From: an uncultured Lachnospiraceae bacterium
GTDB taxonomy: Bacteria > Bacillota > Clostridia > Lachnospirales > Lachnospiraceae
Direction of reading: 5' to 3'
NCBI GenBank assembly: GCA_910586315.1
Contig: CAJUIP010000015.1
Location: forward strand, 1-64,000
DNA: 64,000 nucleotides
Position 1 is the stretch's first letter; the number at the start of each line of letters is the position of its first letter. A program made the translations under genes and the position numbers. This document shows, in pieces, positions 53,286-61,550 of the stretch. The notes below the pieces were generated by a model, which saw nothing but the letters and a program-made list of their open reading frames with translations, did no database searches and was not told the origin of the DNA.

Positions 53286-55196
53286 TTACGCTTCAATTTC
53301 GATAAAGCTGTCTGTCGTTTCACCGCAGTGGGGACAGGTCCAGCTTTCGGGCAGATCTTTAAAGGCAGTACCGGGCTTCACCTCGTTTTCAGGATCGCCC
53401 TGCATGGGGTCGTACTCGTGGCCGCAGCCGTTGCAGACGTACAGCTTCCGGGGCTGATAAGCCTTCTTGGGGGCCATGCGCTTCATCTTAATCATAGGCG
53501 GAGCGGGAAGCTTTTCACCTGTGTCCAGAGCGGCGGTGAGTAACGGGAGGATTTCCGTCACGTCGCCCACGATGCCGTAGTCGCAGTTTTTGAAGATCTT
53601 AGCGTTGGGATTGGTGTTGATGGCTACAATGCAGGCGGCGTCCTTGATGCCCTTTAAATGCTGGATGGCTCCGGAGATGCCGCAGGCAATATACAGATTG
53701 CCCTTAAACTTCTGGCCGGACATGCCCACATAGCGGTTGATGGGCACATATTTCAGGGTCTCGGCCACAGGGCGGCTGGAGCCGATGGCGGCGCCGGCGG
53801 CTTTTGCCAGATCCTCAATGAGCTTCATGTTTTCTTTCGCACCGATGCCCTGTCCGGCGGAAACGACCCGCTCGGCCTGGGTGATGGGGGTATCCATGGG
53901 GATGCCCACGGTAAAGTCGTGACCGTCCTTTTTTAAGTTGGCTACTAGGGTTTCCACCTTCTCCCGTGCGGTGCCATCCTTAAGGATCAGCCGTTTGCGG
54001 GCGCCTGTCTCAGGACCCTTCTGCTGGGCGGGGGCAGCGGAGGTGTCCTTAGCCGCCTTGCCCAGGATATGGGAGGCGATTACCACCCGCTGGATTTCGT
54101 TGGTGCCCTCGTAGATGGTAGTAATTTTGGCATCCCGGTAGAAGCGTTCTACCTCCATACCCTTAATATAGCCGCAGCCGCCGAAGATTTGCATGGCGTC
54201 GTTGGTAACCTCCAGGGCGATGTCGGAGGCGTACTGCTTGGCCATGGCGGATTCCATGCCGTAGGGTACGTGGGCCTGCTTCAGTTCGGCAGCGGAGTAG
54301 ATTAAGAACCGGGCGCAGCGCAGTTTCGTGGCCATGTCGGCGATTTTGAAAGCGACGTTCTGCTGCTGGCAGATGGGTTTGCCAAACTGTACGCGCTCTT
54401 TGGAATACTCCACAGCGGCCTCATAGGCTCCCTGGGCAATGCCAAGCGCCTGGGCCGCGATGCCGATACGGCCGCCGTCCAAAGTAGCCATAGCGATCTT
54501 AAAGCCCTGGCCTTCCTTTCCCAGCAGATTCTCCTTGGGAACCTTTACGTTGTTGAAGTTCAGCTGGCAGGTGGCGGAGGAGCGGATTCCCATTTTGTCG
54601 TAGTGCTCTTCAAAAGTGAAGCCCTCCCAGCCCCTTTCCACGATGAGGGCAGAGATGCCCCGGGTGCCGATGCCGGGGGTGGTAACGGCGAAAACTACAT
54701 AGGTGTCAGCTTGTCCGCCGTTGGTAATGAAAATTTTCTCGCCGTTGAGGAGATAATGATCCCCCATATCCTCAGCGGTGGTCTCCGTACCGCCGGCATC
54801 GGAGCCGGCGTTGGGCTCGGTGAGTCCGAAAGCTCCTAACTTTTTGCCGGAGCACAGATCAGGCAGGTATTTCTGCTTCTGTTCCTCGTTGCCAAAGGCG
54901 TAGATAGGATAGGTGCCCAGGGAAGTGTGAGCGGACAGGATAACTCCCACGCCGCCGTCTACCCGGGACAGCTCCTCCACGGCGATAGCATAGCTCAGAG
55001 CATCCGCCCCCGCACCGCCGTACTTCTCGTCATAGGGTAGACCCATGATGCCCAGACTGCCCATTTTTTGGACCACTTCGGTGGGAAACTGGTTGTTCTG
55101 GTCCAGCATGAAAGCGATGGGTTTCACTTCGGCTTCGGCAAATTCCCTTACCTTTGCCCGTAGCTCTTCATGTTCCTGTGTGGTTTGATACAGCAT
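53286..55196 (-). CDS. Acyl-CoA dehydrogenase - EtfA C-domain - rubredoxin fusion
   Basis: 636 residues, start after GGAGGAAG. Residues 1-380 are an acyl-CoA dehydrogenase with FGLTEPNAGSDAGG, the FAD/substrate loops and the catalytic glutamate in TIYEGTNEIQR. Residues about 425-575 match the FAD-binding half of ETF-alpha (AERVVSAGQGIGAKEN, GSSRPVAETLKYVPINRYVGMSGQKF, ACGISGAIQHLKGIK, IAINTNPNAKIF). Residues 585-636 are rubredoxin, with CNGCGHEYDP and CPHCGETTD. Electrons from acyl-CoA could reach FprA through the built-in flavin and rubredoxin. Fusions of this kind exist in Clostridia. No EtfB gene is adjacent. Confidence 0.93.
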   Translation of the reverse strand: MLYQTTQEHEELRAKVREFAEAEVKPIAFMLDQNNQFPTEVVQKMGSLGIMGLPYDEKYGGAGADALSYAIAVEELSRVDGGVGVILSAHTSLGTYPIYAFGNEEQKQKYLPDLCSGKKLGAFGLTEPNAGSDAGGTETTAEDMGDHYLLNGEKIFITNGGQADTYVVFAVTTPGIGTRGISALIVERGWEGFTFEEHYDKMGIRSSATCQLNFNNVKVPKENLLGKEGQGFKIAMATLDGGRIGIAAQALGIAQGAYEAAVEYSKERVQFGKPICQQQNVAFKIADMATKLRCARFLIYSAAELKQAHVPYGMESAMAKQYASDIALEVTNDAMQIFGGCGYIKGMEVERFYRDAKITTIYEGTNEIQRVVIASHILGKAAKDTSAAPAQQKGPETGARKRLILKDGTAREKVETLVANLKKDGHDFTVGIPMDTPITQAERVVSAGQGIGAKENMKLIEDLAKAAGAAIGSSRPVAETLKYVPINRYVGMSGQKFKGNLYIACGISGAIQHLKGIKDAACIVAINTNPNAKIFKNCDYGIVGDVTEILPLLTAALDTGEKLPAPPMIKMKRMAPKKAYQPRKLYVCNGCGHEYDPMQGDPENEVKPGTAFKDLPESWTCPHCGETTDSFIEIEA

Positions 55197-55256
55197 ACAG
55201 ATACTTCCTCCTCTATATTAAATTTTCTGGAAAATTGAAATATACTACTTGAGTCC

Positions 55257-55284
55257 ATTATATTACATATGTTTAATTTGTCAA
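55257..55284 (-). promoter_or_regulatory. Promoter of the acyl-CoA dehydrogenase / FprA genes
   Basis: On the minus strand: TTGACA (55284-55279), 16 bases, TATAAT (55262-55257). Near-consensus, about 60 bases before the start codon. Confidence 0.75.
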
Positions 55285-55487
55285 TTTTATTCGAAATAAA
55301 AACTTGATTTTCGGCGCTTTAACCAAAAAAATTGTCTTCACAGAGGACTGTTTTGGGGCACGGGGGAAAGCCTGTACCACATTCGCACCTGAGCGGGTCA
55401 TCTGTTTATGGTGCCGGTAAGGCGGATTTTCGACGGCATAATGGCGGCCGCGGCTGGAAAATCCAACCGCGGCGCAGAATGGACCCG

Positions 55488-55994
55488 TTACGGTCTGTAC
55501 GGACGGATGACGCCGCAGGCGATCATGGCGCCGGAATTTCCGGAGGGCTGAGTCTTAAAGTCGTCGGGGTTCTGGTGGATGACGACGGAGCGGTCCAGAA
55601 TATCTTCAATGGAAAAACGCTTGTCATAAAAGCTCATCCAGGCGTAGCCCTGGTTTGCAAGAAGCGGCGGCATGTCTCCGGCATGGTTTGGATGGAGACT
55701 GCCAGGCGTGCCATAGTGCCCTCCGGTTTTTGTAAAGCCAGCGGAGCAGTCCCCGTATTCATGGATATGCATGGCATAGAAGCCGGAAGAGCCGGCAGTG
55801 CTTATGTTGGGAAGATTGAAAATTTCTGCTTCCACCAGAATTCCCCCGTAAGGGGTATGGAAGAATTTCACGAGGCCGCTGATGTCAGGGTAAGAGACGC
55901 CTCCCCGGACCCAGGCCAAAGCAGCCGGGGTGCTGTTTGATAGGAGAGAGCGGAACATGTCTCCGGGGGTGAAGTTTGAATTGGAATTGGTCAT
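55488..55994 (-). CDS. Cu/Zn-superoxide-dismutase-like protein
   Basis: 168 residues from ATG 55994 (AGGAC upstream); an ATG at 56018 is possible. Metal-ligand motifs: YAMHIHEYGDCS, TKTGGHYGTPGSLHPNHAGDMP and VVIHQNPDDFKTQPSGNSGAMIACGVI, giving the Cu and Zn histidines, the aspartate and the disulfide cysteines. Unlike most bacterial Cu/Zn-SODs it has no signal peptide, so a cytoplasmic or unconventional location is implied. Its neighbours FprA and the rubredoxin fusion also deal with oxygen. Confidence 0.82.
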   Translation of the reverse strand: MTNSNSNFTPGDMFRSLLSNSTPAALAWVRGGVSYPDISGLVKFFHTPYGGILVEAEIFNLPNISTAGSSGFYAMHIHEYGDCSAGFTKTGGHYGTPGSLHPNHAGDMPPLLANQGYAWMSFYDKRFSIEDILDRSVVIHQNPDDFKTQPSGNSGAMIACGVIRPYRP

Positions 55995-56072
55995 GGAAAT
56001 GTCCTGTCGCTTTTTCATAGTATATGTGAAAAAGACCGCAGGCGTTCGCTGCCTGCGGCCGAAAAGATTCCA

Positions 56073-57524
56073 TTACATGGGCGGAACCGGAGTGGGACGC
56101 TCCCGGTCAAAAACCGTGGATACATCGAAGAGATCACTTAAATGATCTTTTGCGGGACTGGTTTCCGGGAGATCATAGTACATGCGGAAGCCGTCTAAAT
56201 TTCTCCGCCCCTGACGAAGATAAGAGGTGCCGAGCTGGACCCAGGCCGGGTTGGAATCCACGTTGCAGAAGTAGCGGAAGCCTTTGTCGTACAGGTAGGC
56301 GAACTTCTGGTTTTCCCGGGTATAAGCATGCCAGTCTCCCACATCGGCCCCAAAGGGGTAAAGGATAATATCGGTCTCTCCGATGAGGGATTCCACCCGC
56401 GACTCCCATTTATCAGTGTCCAGCTTCACAGCATCCAAATCCCGTTTGCCCAGGTTGATGTGCCCCCAGCTGTGGGAAGCCAGCTCCCAGCCATTGTCTC
56501 TGAGACACTGCGCCACCTGGCGGACCGTTTCTTTGTCTGCTTCATAGTTGGGATTGGAGGTCTCATATTCCGGATCTGTCCGGTAGCCTAATACGCCTTC
56601 GTATCCGGTAAAAGCCAGGATGGCTCTGGCGCCCCGGTAGGAAAAATCAGGGTGCTCTGTGATGAAGTCTTCCAGCAGAGGAACCAGATCATAGGAGCCT
56701 ACGGATACAGAGCCGTCGTCCAAAACCATTTCACAGGCGGGCTTTCCGTCTTCGCCCACAACGATTCTGCTGGCGAAGCCGTCCCCGGTCATATACTCAT
56801 AATAGCACACGTCGTCCTGGGACATGACAAAGGGCTTTTTCCCCGGAGGCAGCATAATGTCTCCTGCCTCCATTTTTGTATTTCCATTTTCATCGGTGAC
56901 CTCATGGGCCAGATCGTGGATTCTCACCAGTACATAGCCCCGTTCATACATCTGTTCCAGAATCTTTAAAAATTCATTTTTGGTGGTCATGACCTGATTA
57001 TAACCCTTTTCATCAGAATCGCCGTCGAAGGCCTTCTGATTGTCCATGATAAGGGAGTGGAAAAATACATGGGTTATGGTATTTATGTCGGCACGGACCA
57101 AAGTGGACTTGATTTCCTCATAGGAAGCTATGGCATCCAGTACCGCAGGATCAGATCCGTAAGTCTCATTTTCCGTCAAAAGGGCGATGGCCTTATCGTA
57201 GTCATATGTATCGGCCAGGGCCTTTGCTTCCTGCAAAAGGGAATCCAGTTCAGAAACGGCCAAGGTTTCCGGTTCGGTAGGAGGGGGCCCGTCGCTCTCC
57301 GGCTCAGGGTTTAAGGTAATGCTTTGGGGCTCATCGGGCAGGGAAATTTTTGACCTTTCTTCTTTTTTATATTTATAAATAAGACCGCAGATAAGGACGA
57401 CGGCCAGTATAATTCCAAGAATCAGAAAAAACAGAATGAGCCGCACCGCATGCTGGCGTTTACGCTGCTTCTGGCGGCGGGAAACATAGACGCGGCGGCG
57501 GGTATAATTATCTTCAAATGGCAT
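56073..57524 (-). CDS. Membrane-anchored polysaccharide deacetylase
   Basis: 483 residues from ATG 57524, after GAGGAGGTGTCC; the longer frame has no site. A basic N-terminus (RRQKQRKRQ) precedes one membrane helix at about residues 19-41, then a proline/glutamate-rich stalk and a small helical region. The NodB-like domain shows MSQDDVCYYEYM (first aspartates), YRGARAILAFTGYEGVLGYRTD and HSWGHINLG for the HxxxH zinc motif. Such enzymes remove acetyl groups from peptidoglycan or exopolysaccharide. The catalytic order is slightly atypical. Confidence 0.82.
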   Translation of the reverse strand: MPFEDNYTRRRVYVSRRQKQRKRQHAVRLILFFLILGIILAVVLICGLIYKYKKEERSKISLPDEPQSITLNPEPESDGPPPTEPETLAVSELDSLLQEAKALADTYDYDKAIALLTENETYGSDPAVLDAIASYEEIKSTLVRADINTITHVFFHSLIMDNQKAFDGDSDEKGYNQVMTTKNEFLKILEQMYERGYVLVRIHDLAHEVTDENGNTKMEAGDIMLPPGKKPFVMSQDDVCYYEYMTGDGFASRIVVGEDGKPACEMVLDDGSVSVGSYDLVPLLEDFITEHPDFSYRGARAILAFTGYEGVLGYRTDPEYETSNPNYEADKETVRQVAQCLRDNGWELASHSWGHINLGKRDLDAVKLDTDKWESRVESLIGETDIILYPFGADVGDWHAYTRENQKFAYLYDKGFRYFCNVDSNPAWVQLGTSYLRQGRRNLDGFRMYYDLPETSPAKDHLSDLFDVSTVFDRERPTPVPPM

Positions 57525-57559
57525 AGGACACCTCCTCACGCAAGAGTATACCATACCTT

Positions 57560-57626
57560 GTCGTTCGGCGCAAGCCGAACGCTCGCCCTAAGGGCAAAAA
57601 TTACGGGGTACCCGTGAGGGTATACC
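57560..57626. repeat. Cluster of short hairpins
   Basis: GTTCGGC-GCAA-GCCGAAC, then GCCC-TAA-GGGC, then GGGTA and TACCC pairings lie in a row between the deacetylase and the lipoprotein gene. They probably act as a terminator or RNA stability element. Confidence 0.5.
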
Positions 57627-58169
57627 TTACTCTTTCACAAAGCTCAAATCATCGCCCGCATGGTCGAAATCATCGATCCAGTGCAGAGTTCCCTCATCCT
57701 TCAGGTAGACCATTCCGGATACCGCCTCCCGCTCCGGTACTGGAATTGAGTCAATCGTTCCGTCTTCTTTAACGACATCCTCATATTTTGTCCCTGTATA
57801 GGCGATGCCGCCCTAATCCTCATCGTACGTCCCGGTTACCCGCCAGACAATATCGCCACGGGAAGCATCGGACCAAACGATTTCGAGAGTATAGCCGCCG
57901 TCGTTACTGCTGATATCCATATAATACTGCAGGGATTCAACCGCCTGCCACCTTCCGGTAAACGCATCGTCTTCCGCTCCGGTCTCGCTTTCCGCAGGGA
58001 ATTCCGAATGATTTACCTGTAACGGTACCTCGGATTCCTGATCTTGAATCTCTTGCTGTGCGACGCCCTGTTCCTGCGGTTCTGCTTTCTGAGCCGCTTG
58101 CTGGCTCCCGGCACACCCTGTCAGCACAACACTCAAAAGCGCAGCACAGCATATCCATATTTGTTTCAT
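57627..58169 (-). pseudogene. Small lipoprotein with in-frame amber codon
   Basis: ATG 58169 follows AAGGAGATAAAC. Signal MKQIWICCAALLSVVLTGC (lipobox), a Gln/Glu linker, then a beta-rich domain (AFTGRWQAVESLQYYMDISSNDGGYTLEIVWSD). A TAG at 57813-57815 stops the frame after TYDED. The same frame then continues for 61 codons, GGIAYTGTKYEDV through to HAGDDLSFVKE, ending at 57627, and clearly completes the domain. Third gene after an ECF sigma factor and anti-sigma factor, so it is probably part of their regulon. Not recognised further. Confidence 0.65.
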
Positions 58170-58203
58170 AAGTTTATCTCCTTGTTTGTTTTTTGGGGAT
58201 GTT

Positions 58204-59298
58204 CTATTTCTCAATACCAGACCAATTCAAATACCAGTTTCCACTCCGGTGAACCAGTTCCATGGTCAGGAAGTTAAAGCTGTCACCTTCTGTCAGATTC
58301 AGCCTGTGCTTTACGGAGACGACAGCTTTGGCCGGGTTTTGATCGTCATCCAACGAGTAGTCTACAGAAATGATGGTAGTATCCGGCCAGACATTTTCAT
58401 CGTAGGCGTCCGCAGTGGTTTCCGTTGTCAAAAGGTCAGAGACTTCAGACAAATCATCAGAGAGCAGCGCCCGGGATAGCCGATCCACCGTTGCGTAGAG
58501 CTCCCGCATCCAATCTGGGACAGTCTCGTTCAGGTCCACGACCCGGAAACTGGATACCATGTCTCTGAAGCACGCGCCCAGTCCCTCCTCTGCCTCCAGG
58601 AAATACCGGGAGATGATCGTAAAGGTTCCTCCCTGCCCATCATCGACAAACCAGAGCTCCGTCTGTTCCGCTTTCCAAAACTCCGGCTCGCCGGAGCCTT
58701 CATCTAGACTCTCGCTGGCGCGGAGATAGAGACTGCCCGGCAGGGCGGCGGCAAGTTCCTCCGAGGACATCTCCGGGTAATGCTCTTTCAAGGCAGCTTC
58801 GGCCGCTGCCTTGACCTGGCTGGGGGATGTGTCAGAAAAGTGAGCGATGTCCATACCGCATTCCGGAAAATTTTCAGGCAGCGAATGGGTGCTTCTAATA
58901 TGGTAGAGCCCATTGCTCTCCTGAACAGCGAACTGCTCCTCATTGACGTAGATTAAGAAATCCACAGCTTTGCTCTGAGATTCCGGCGTATAGCTCAACA
59001 AGCGAAGAGTTCCGATTTCATTGCCCTGTTCGGGAAGAGAAAGCTGTCCGCCGCTGTTGGGTCCCTGGTTCTCCGGCAAATTCGGTACAGTAATAGCTGG
59101 TCCCTGACTGTCCGGGGACGTGACAGCCGGGCCTATTTGCGGGGGAAGGATACGCCCCAGTGTCAATACCAGTGTCAGGCAGGCTGCAATGGCAATGCCG
59201 CAGGAAAGCCAGTGGTTCCTTTTGCGCTGCTCACTGCGGGCAACCAGCTTCGGATCAGCTTCGCCGATGGCGAGAAACAGGCACTCCTGATGATTCAT
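58204..59298 (-). CDS. Putative membrane anti-sigma factor
   Basis: 364 residues. The N-terminal 28 residues are cytoplasmic, one membrane helix follows (HWLSCGIAIAACLTLVLTLG), and a large extracytoplasmic part comes after a Pro/Gly/Ser stalk. This layout, and an ATGA overlap with the sigma-factor gene before it, indicate the sensor or anti-sigma partner. The outer domain is not assigned. The cytoplasmic part is shorter than a full zinc-type anti-sigma domain, so another regulatory membrane protein remains possible. Confidence 0.65.
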   Translation of the reverse strand: MNHQECLFLAIGEADPKLVARSEQRKRNHWLSCGIAIAACLTLVLTLGRILPPQIGPAVTSPDSQGPAITVPNLPENQGPNSGGQLSLPEQGNEIGTLRLLSYTPESQSKAVDFLIYVNEEQFAVQESNGLYHIRSTHSLPENFPECGMDIAHFSDTSPSQVKAAAEAALKEHYPEMSSEELAAALPGSLYLRASESLDEGSGEPEFWKAEQTELWFVDDGQGGTFTIISRYFLEAEEGLGACFRDMVSSFRVVDLNETVPDWMRELYATVDRLSRALLSDDLSEVSDLLTTETTADAYDENVWPDTTIISVDYSLDDDQNPAKAVVSVKHRLNLTEGDSFNFLTMELVHRSGNWYLNWSGIEK

Positions 59299-59849
59299 AA
59301 CAAATCCTCCTTTTCCAAATAACTCTGCAATTTTTTCCGGCTGCGAAACAAAATTGTCCGCACCGTGTTTTCGCGCATCCCATATCGACTAGCAATCTCC
59401 GCCATGGGCTCCGCGAACCAGTACCGCCGCAGAAAGAGATTGCACTCCCGTTCCGGCAGCATGTGAAGGAATCGGTTTACGGCTTTCGCCAGTTCTCCGG
59501 CCTCCACAGCCTGGAGCGTATCTGTGGATGAAATGCAGTCCGCCAGCTCATCCAGGACCAGAGGCAGCTCGCCTCCGCCTCTTTTTTCCGTGCGGTTGTC
59601 TCGCCAGCGGTTTAAAGCCAGATTACGCGTGATCTTTCCGAGGTACTGAGCCAGCAGGCGGGGCCGGTCCTCTGGCATAGCGTTCCAGGCTTTCAGCCAG
59701 GTGTCGTTGACACACTCCTCCGTATCCCGACGGTCTGGCAGGATATTTTGTGCTACGGCGCGGCAGTAGTTTCCATATTTTTCGCAGGTACGCGAGATGG
59801 CCTCTGGGTTTCGAGACCAATACAGATCGATGATCGCGTAGTCTTCCAT
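59295..59849 (-). CDS. ECF-type RNA polymerase sigma factor
   Basis: 184 residues from ATG 59849 after GGAGAACACC. Region 2 (YGNYCRAVAQNILPDRRDTEECVNDTWLKAWN) and region 4 (LPERECNLFLRRYWFAEPMAEIASRYGMRENTVRTILFRSRKKLQSYL) are clear, with the usual short linker between them. ECF factors direct transcription of stress or envelope genes when released by the membrane partner. The stop codon overlaps the next start by four bases (ATGA). Confidence 0.92.
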   Translation of the reverse strand: MEDYAIIDLYWSRNPEAISRTCEKYGNYCRAVAQNILPDRRDTEECVNDTWLKAWNAMPEDRPRLLAQYLGKITRNLALNRWRDNRTEKRGGGELPLVLDELADCISSTDTLQAVEAGELAKAVNRFLHMLPERECNLFLRRYWFAEPMAEIASRYGMRENTVRTILFRSRKKLQSYLEKEDLL

Positions 59850-59888
59850 AGGTGTTCTCCTTTCAGGGTATTGTTGAAGGGCCTTCAC

Positions 59889-60159
59889 TCTTAATAGACA
59901 CGAAAAAAGGCCGGATGTTTCAGATATTATAAAATAATTTTGTCTCTATGGCGATCCGAACCTGGTGAACGTCAAAAGGGCGCTGCAGTATTCCCGATGC
60001 CAGTTTCAATGGCGCCGCCTACGGTACTTAGAGTACAAAAAAGTAAGGGCAATGTAATTAGCTATAAGTTTTAGGTATAAACGAATAAGCAAATCGAGAC
60101 TTCCTATGTGGTCTCGATTTTGTTATAATGAAAAGAAAGAATAAAGCCGAAGAGAAGTT
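59889..60159. other. Intergenic region between divergent genes
   Basis: No gene. It carries the third terminator-like repeat at 60073-60125, which runs directly into TTGTTATAATG, a possible -10 element for the next gene. Confidence 0.5.
60073..60128 (+). repeat. Repeated terminator hairpin, copy 3
   Basis: AAATCGAGAC (60091-60100) pairs with GTCTCGATTT (60111-60120). The flanks GGTATAAAC and TTGTTAT match copies 1 and 2. Here the hairpin precedes a gene rather than following one. Confidence 0.65.
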
Positions 60160-60183
60160 TTGATGAAGAAAGGGGAAGCGAAA

Positions 60184-61338
60184 GTGATTTACAGGGATTT
60201 TGGAAAAACAGGGTTAAGAGTAAGCGCTATCGGTATGGGGTGCGAGTATGTTTGGACAGCAGATGAGAAACAGATTTCTGATCTGGTGCATGCCGCTGTC
60301 GATGCGGGCATCAATTATTTTGATTTGTTTGTAGGGACTCCCGCAACAAGGGAATATTACGGAAAGGCGTTAAAGGGAATCCGGGATAAGGTATACCTGG
60401 CGGGGCACCTGGGATGTGCCGATAAAGATGGGCAGTATGTAAAAACGAGGGATGAGGCGCTTTGCAAAGATTTTCTGAAGCAGTTTTTTGAAAAGCTGAA
60501 TACGGACTATATCGACGTTTTGTTTCTGCATAACTGTGATGATGAGGCGGATTTGGATGAAATACTAAACGGCTGGATGTATGCCTATGCCAAAGAATTA
60601 AAAGATACCGGGCGTGTGGGATTTATCGGTATCAGCAGCCATAATACTAAGATCTCTCTGAATGCGGTGAAGAGCGGAAAGATTGATGTGCTGATGTTTC
60701 CTGTCAATCCATTGTTTAATCTGCTTCCGCAGGATACGGCGGATGCAAGGATGAAGGGCAGGGAGGTAAAAATCATGACGGAGGAGGAAAAGGCTGCATA
60801 TCCGACAAAGCAGGAGCTTTATGAACTCTGTGAAAAGAAGGGCGTGCCGATTGTGGCCATGAAACCATTTGCAGCAGGCAATATTCTCAAAAACCATGAA
60901 GAAGGGAGATTGAAAGGTCTGCTGAGTCTTACACCTGTTCAGTGTATCAGCTATGTTCTTTCGTTCCCGCAGGTGGCTTGTCCTGTCCCGGGATTTGCGA
61001 ATGTAGACGAATTAAAACAGTCATTGGCATATTTGACAGCAAGCGAAGAGGAAAAGGATTTCAGCGAAATTCAGGAAAGCTTGGTAGGGAAGTTTGCAAA
61101 CCAGTGCATGTACTGTAATCATTGCCAGCCATGCCCGAAAAAGATTGATATCGCTGAAGTGACGAAACTGGCTGATATGGCGGAAAAGGAAATAACAGAC
61201 GAGCTTAGAAAACGGTATGCGGCTCTGCTGGCGACAGGAGAGGACTGCATTCATTGCGGTTCCTGTACGAGAAGGTGTCCTTTTGGTATTGATGCCTCGG
61301 AGAATATGAGGAGAGCGCAGAGGATTTTCGGCTTTTGA
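60184..61338 (+). CDS. Aldo/keto reductase with C-terminal [4Fe-4S] ferredoxin domain
   Basis: 384 residues if GTG 60184 is used (AGGGGAAG before it); ATG 60163 would add seven. The AKR barrel starts IYRDFGKTGLRVSAIGMGCEY. The usual catalytic D/Y positions are altered (NYFDLFVGTPATREYYG), and IDVLFLHNCDD gives the histidine. The C-terminal domain has CMYCNHCQPCPKKID and CIHCGSCTRRCPFGID, sites for two 4Fe-4S clusters. These redox AKRs of anaerobes may couple ferredoxin to carbonyl reduction. Monocistronic. Confidence 0.88.
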   Translation: MIYRDFGKTGLRVSAIGMGCEYVWTADEKQISDLVHAAVDAGINYFDLFVGTPATREYYGKALKGIRDKVYLAGHLGCADKDGQYVKTRDEALCKDFLKQFFEKLNTDYIDVLFLHNCDDEADLDEILNGWMYAYAKELKDTGRVGFIGISSHNTKISLNAVKSGKIDVLMFPVNPLFNLLPQDTADARMKGREVKIMTEEEKAAYPTKQELYELCEKKGVPIVAMKPFAAGNILKNHEEGRLKGLLSLTPVQCISYVLSFPQVACPVPGFANVDELKQSLAYLTASEEEKDFSEIQESLVGKFANQCMYCNHCQPCPKKIDIAEVTKLADMAEKEITDELRKRYAALLATGEDCIHCGSCTRRCPFGIDASENMRRAQRIFGF

Positions 61339-61550
61339 TCCGGTGATGATAAATCATTGCCTGTACAAAGAAAGAAATATGAAAACGGCAAGGCAGCAGA
61401 AGCGGTCTTGCCGAAATTTTTGTTCTTTATCCATCGGACGTCCTCTGGCGTTGAGCGGAATTGTTACAATATTTTCGCATAAGGGAATATGTCCCGCCCA
61501 TATTTTATAAGGAAGAATATCTTAAAGCACAGAGAGGATACGGTGGAAAC

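Noticed and set aside
32213..57815. Genome-wide TAG reassignment
   Set aside because: Several intact genes in the window end in TAG at normal family lengths, so a general code change is not supported.
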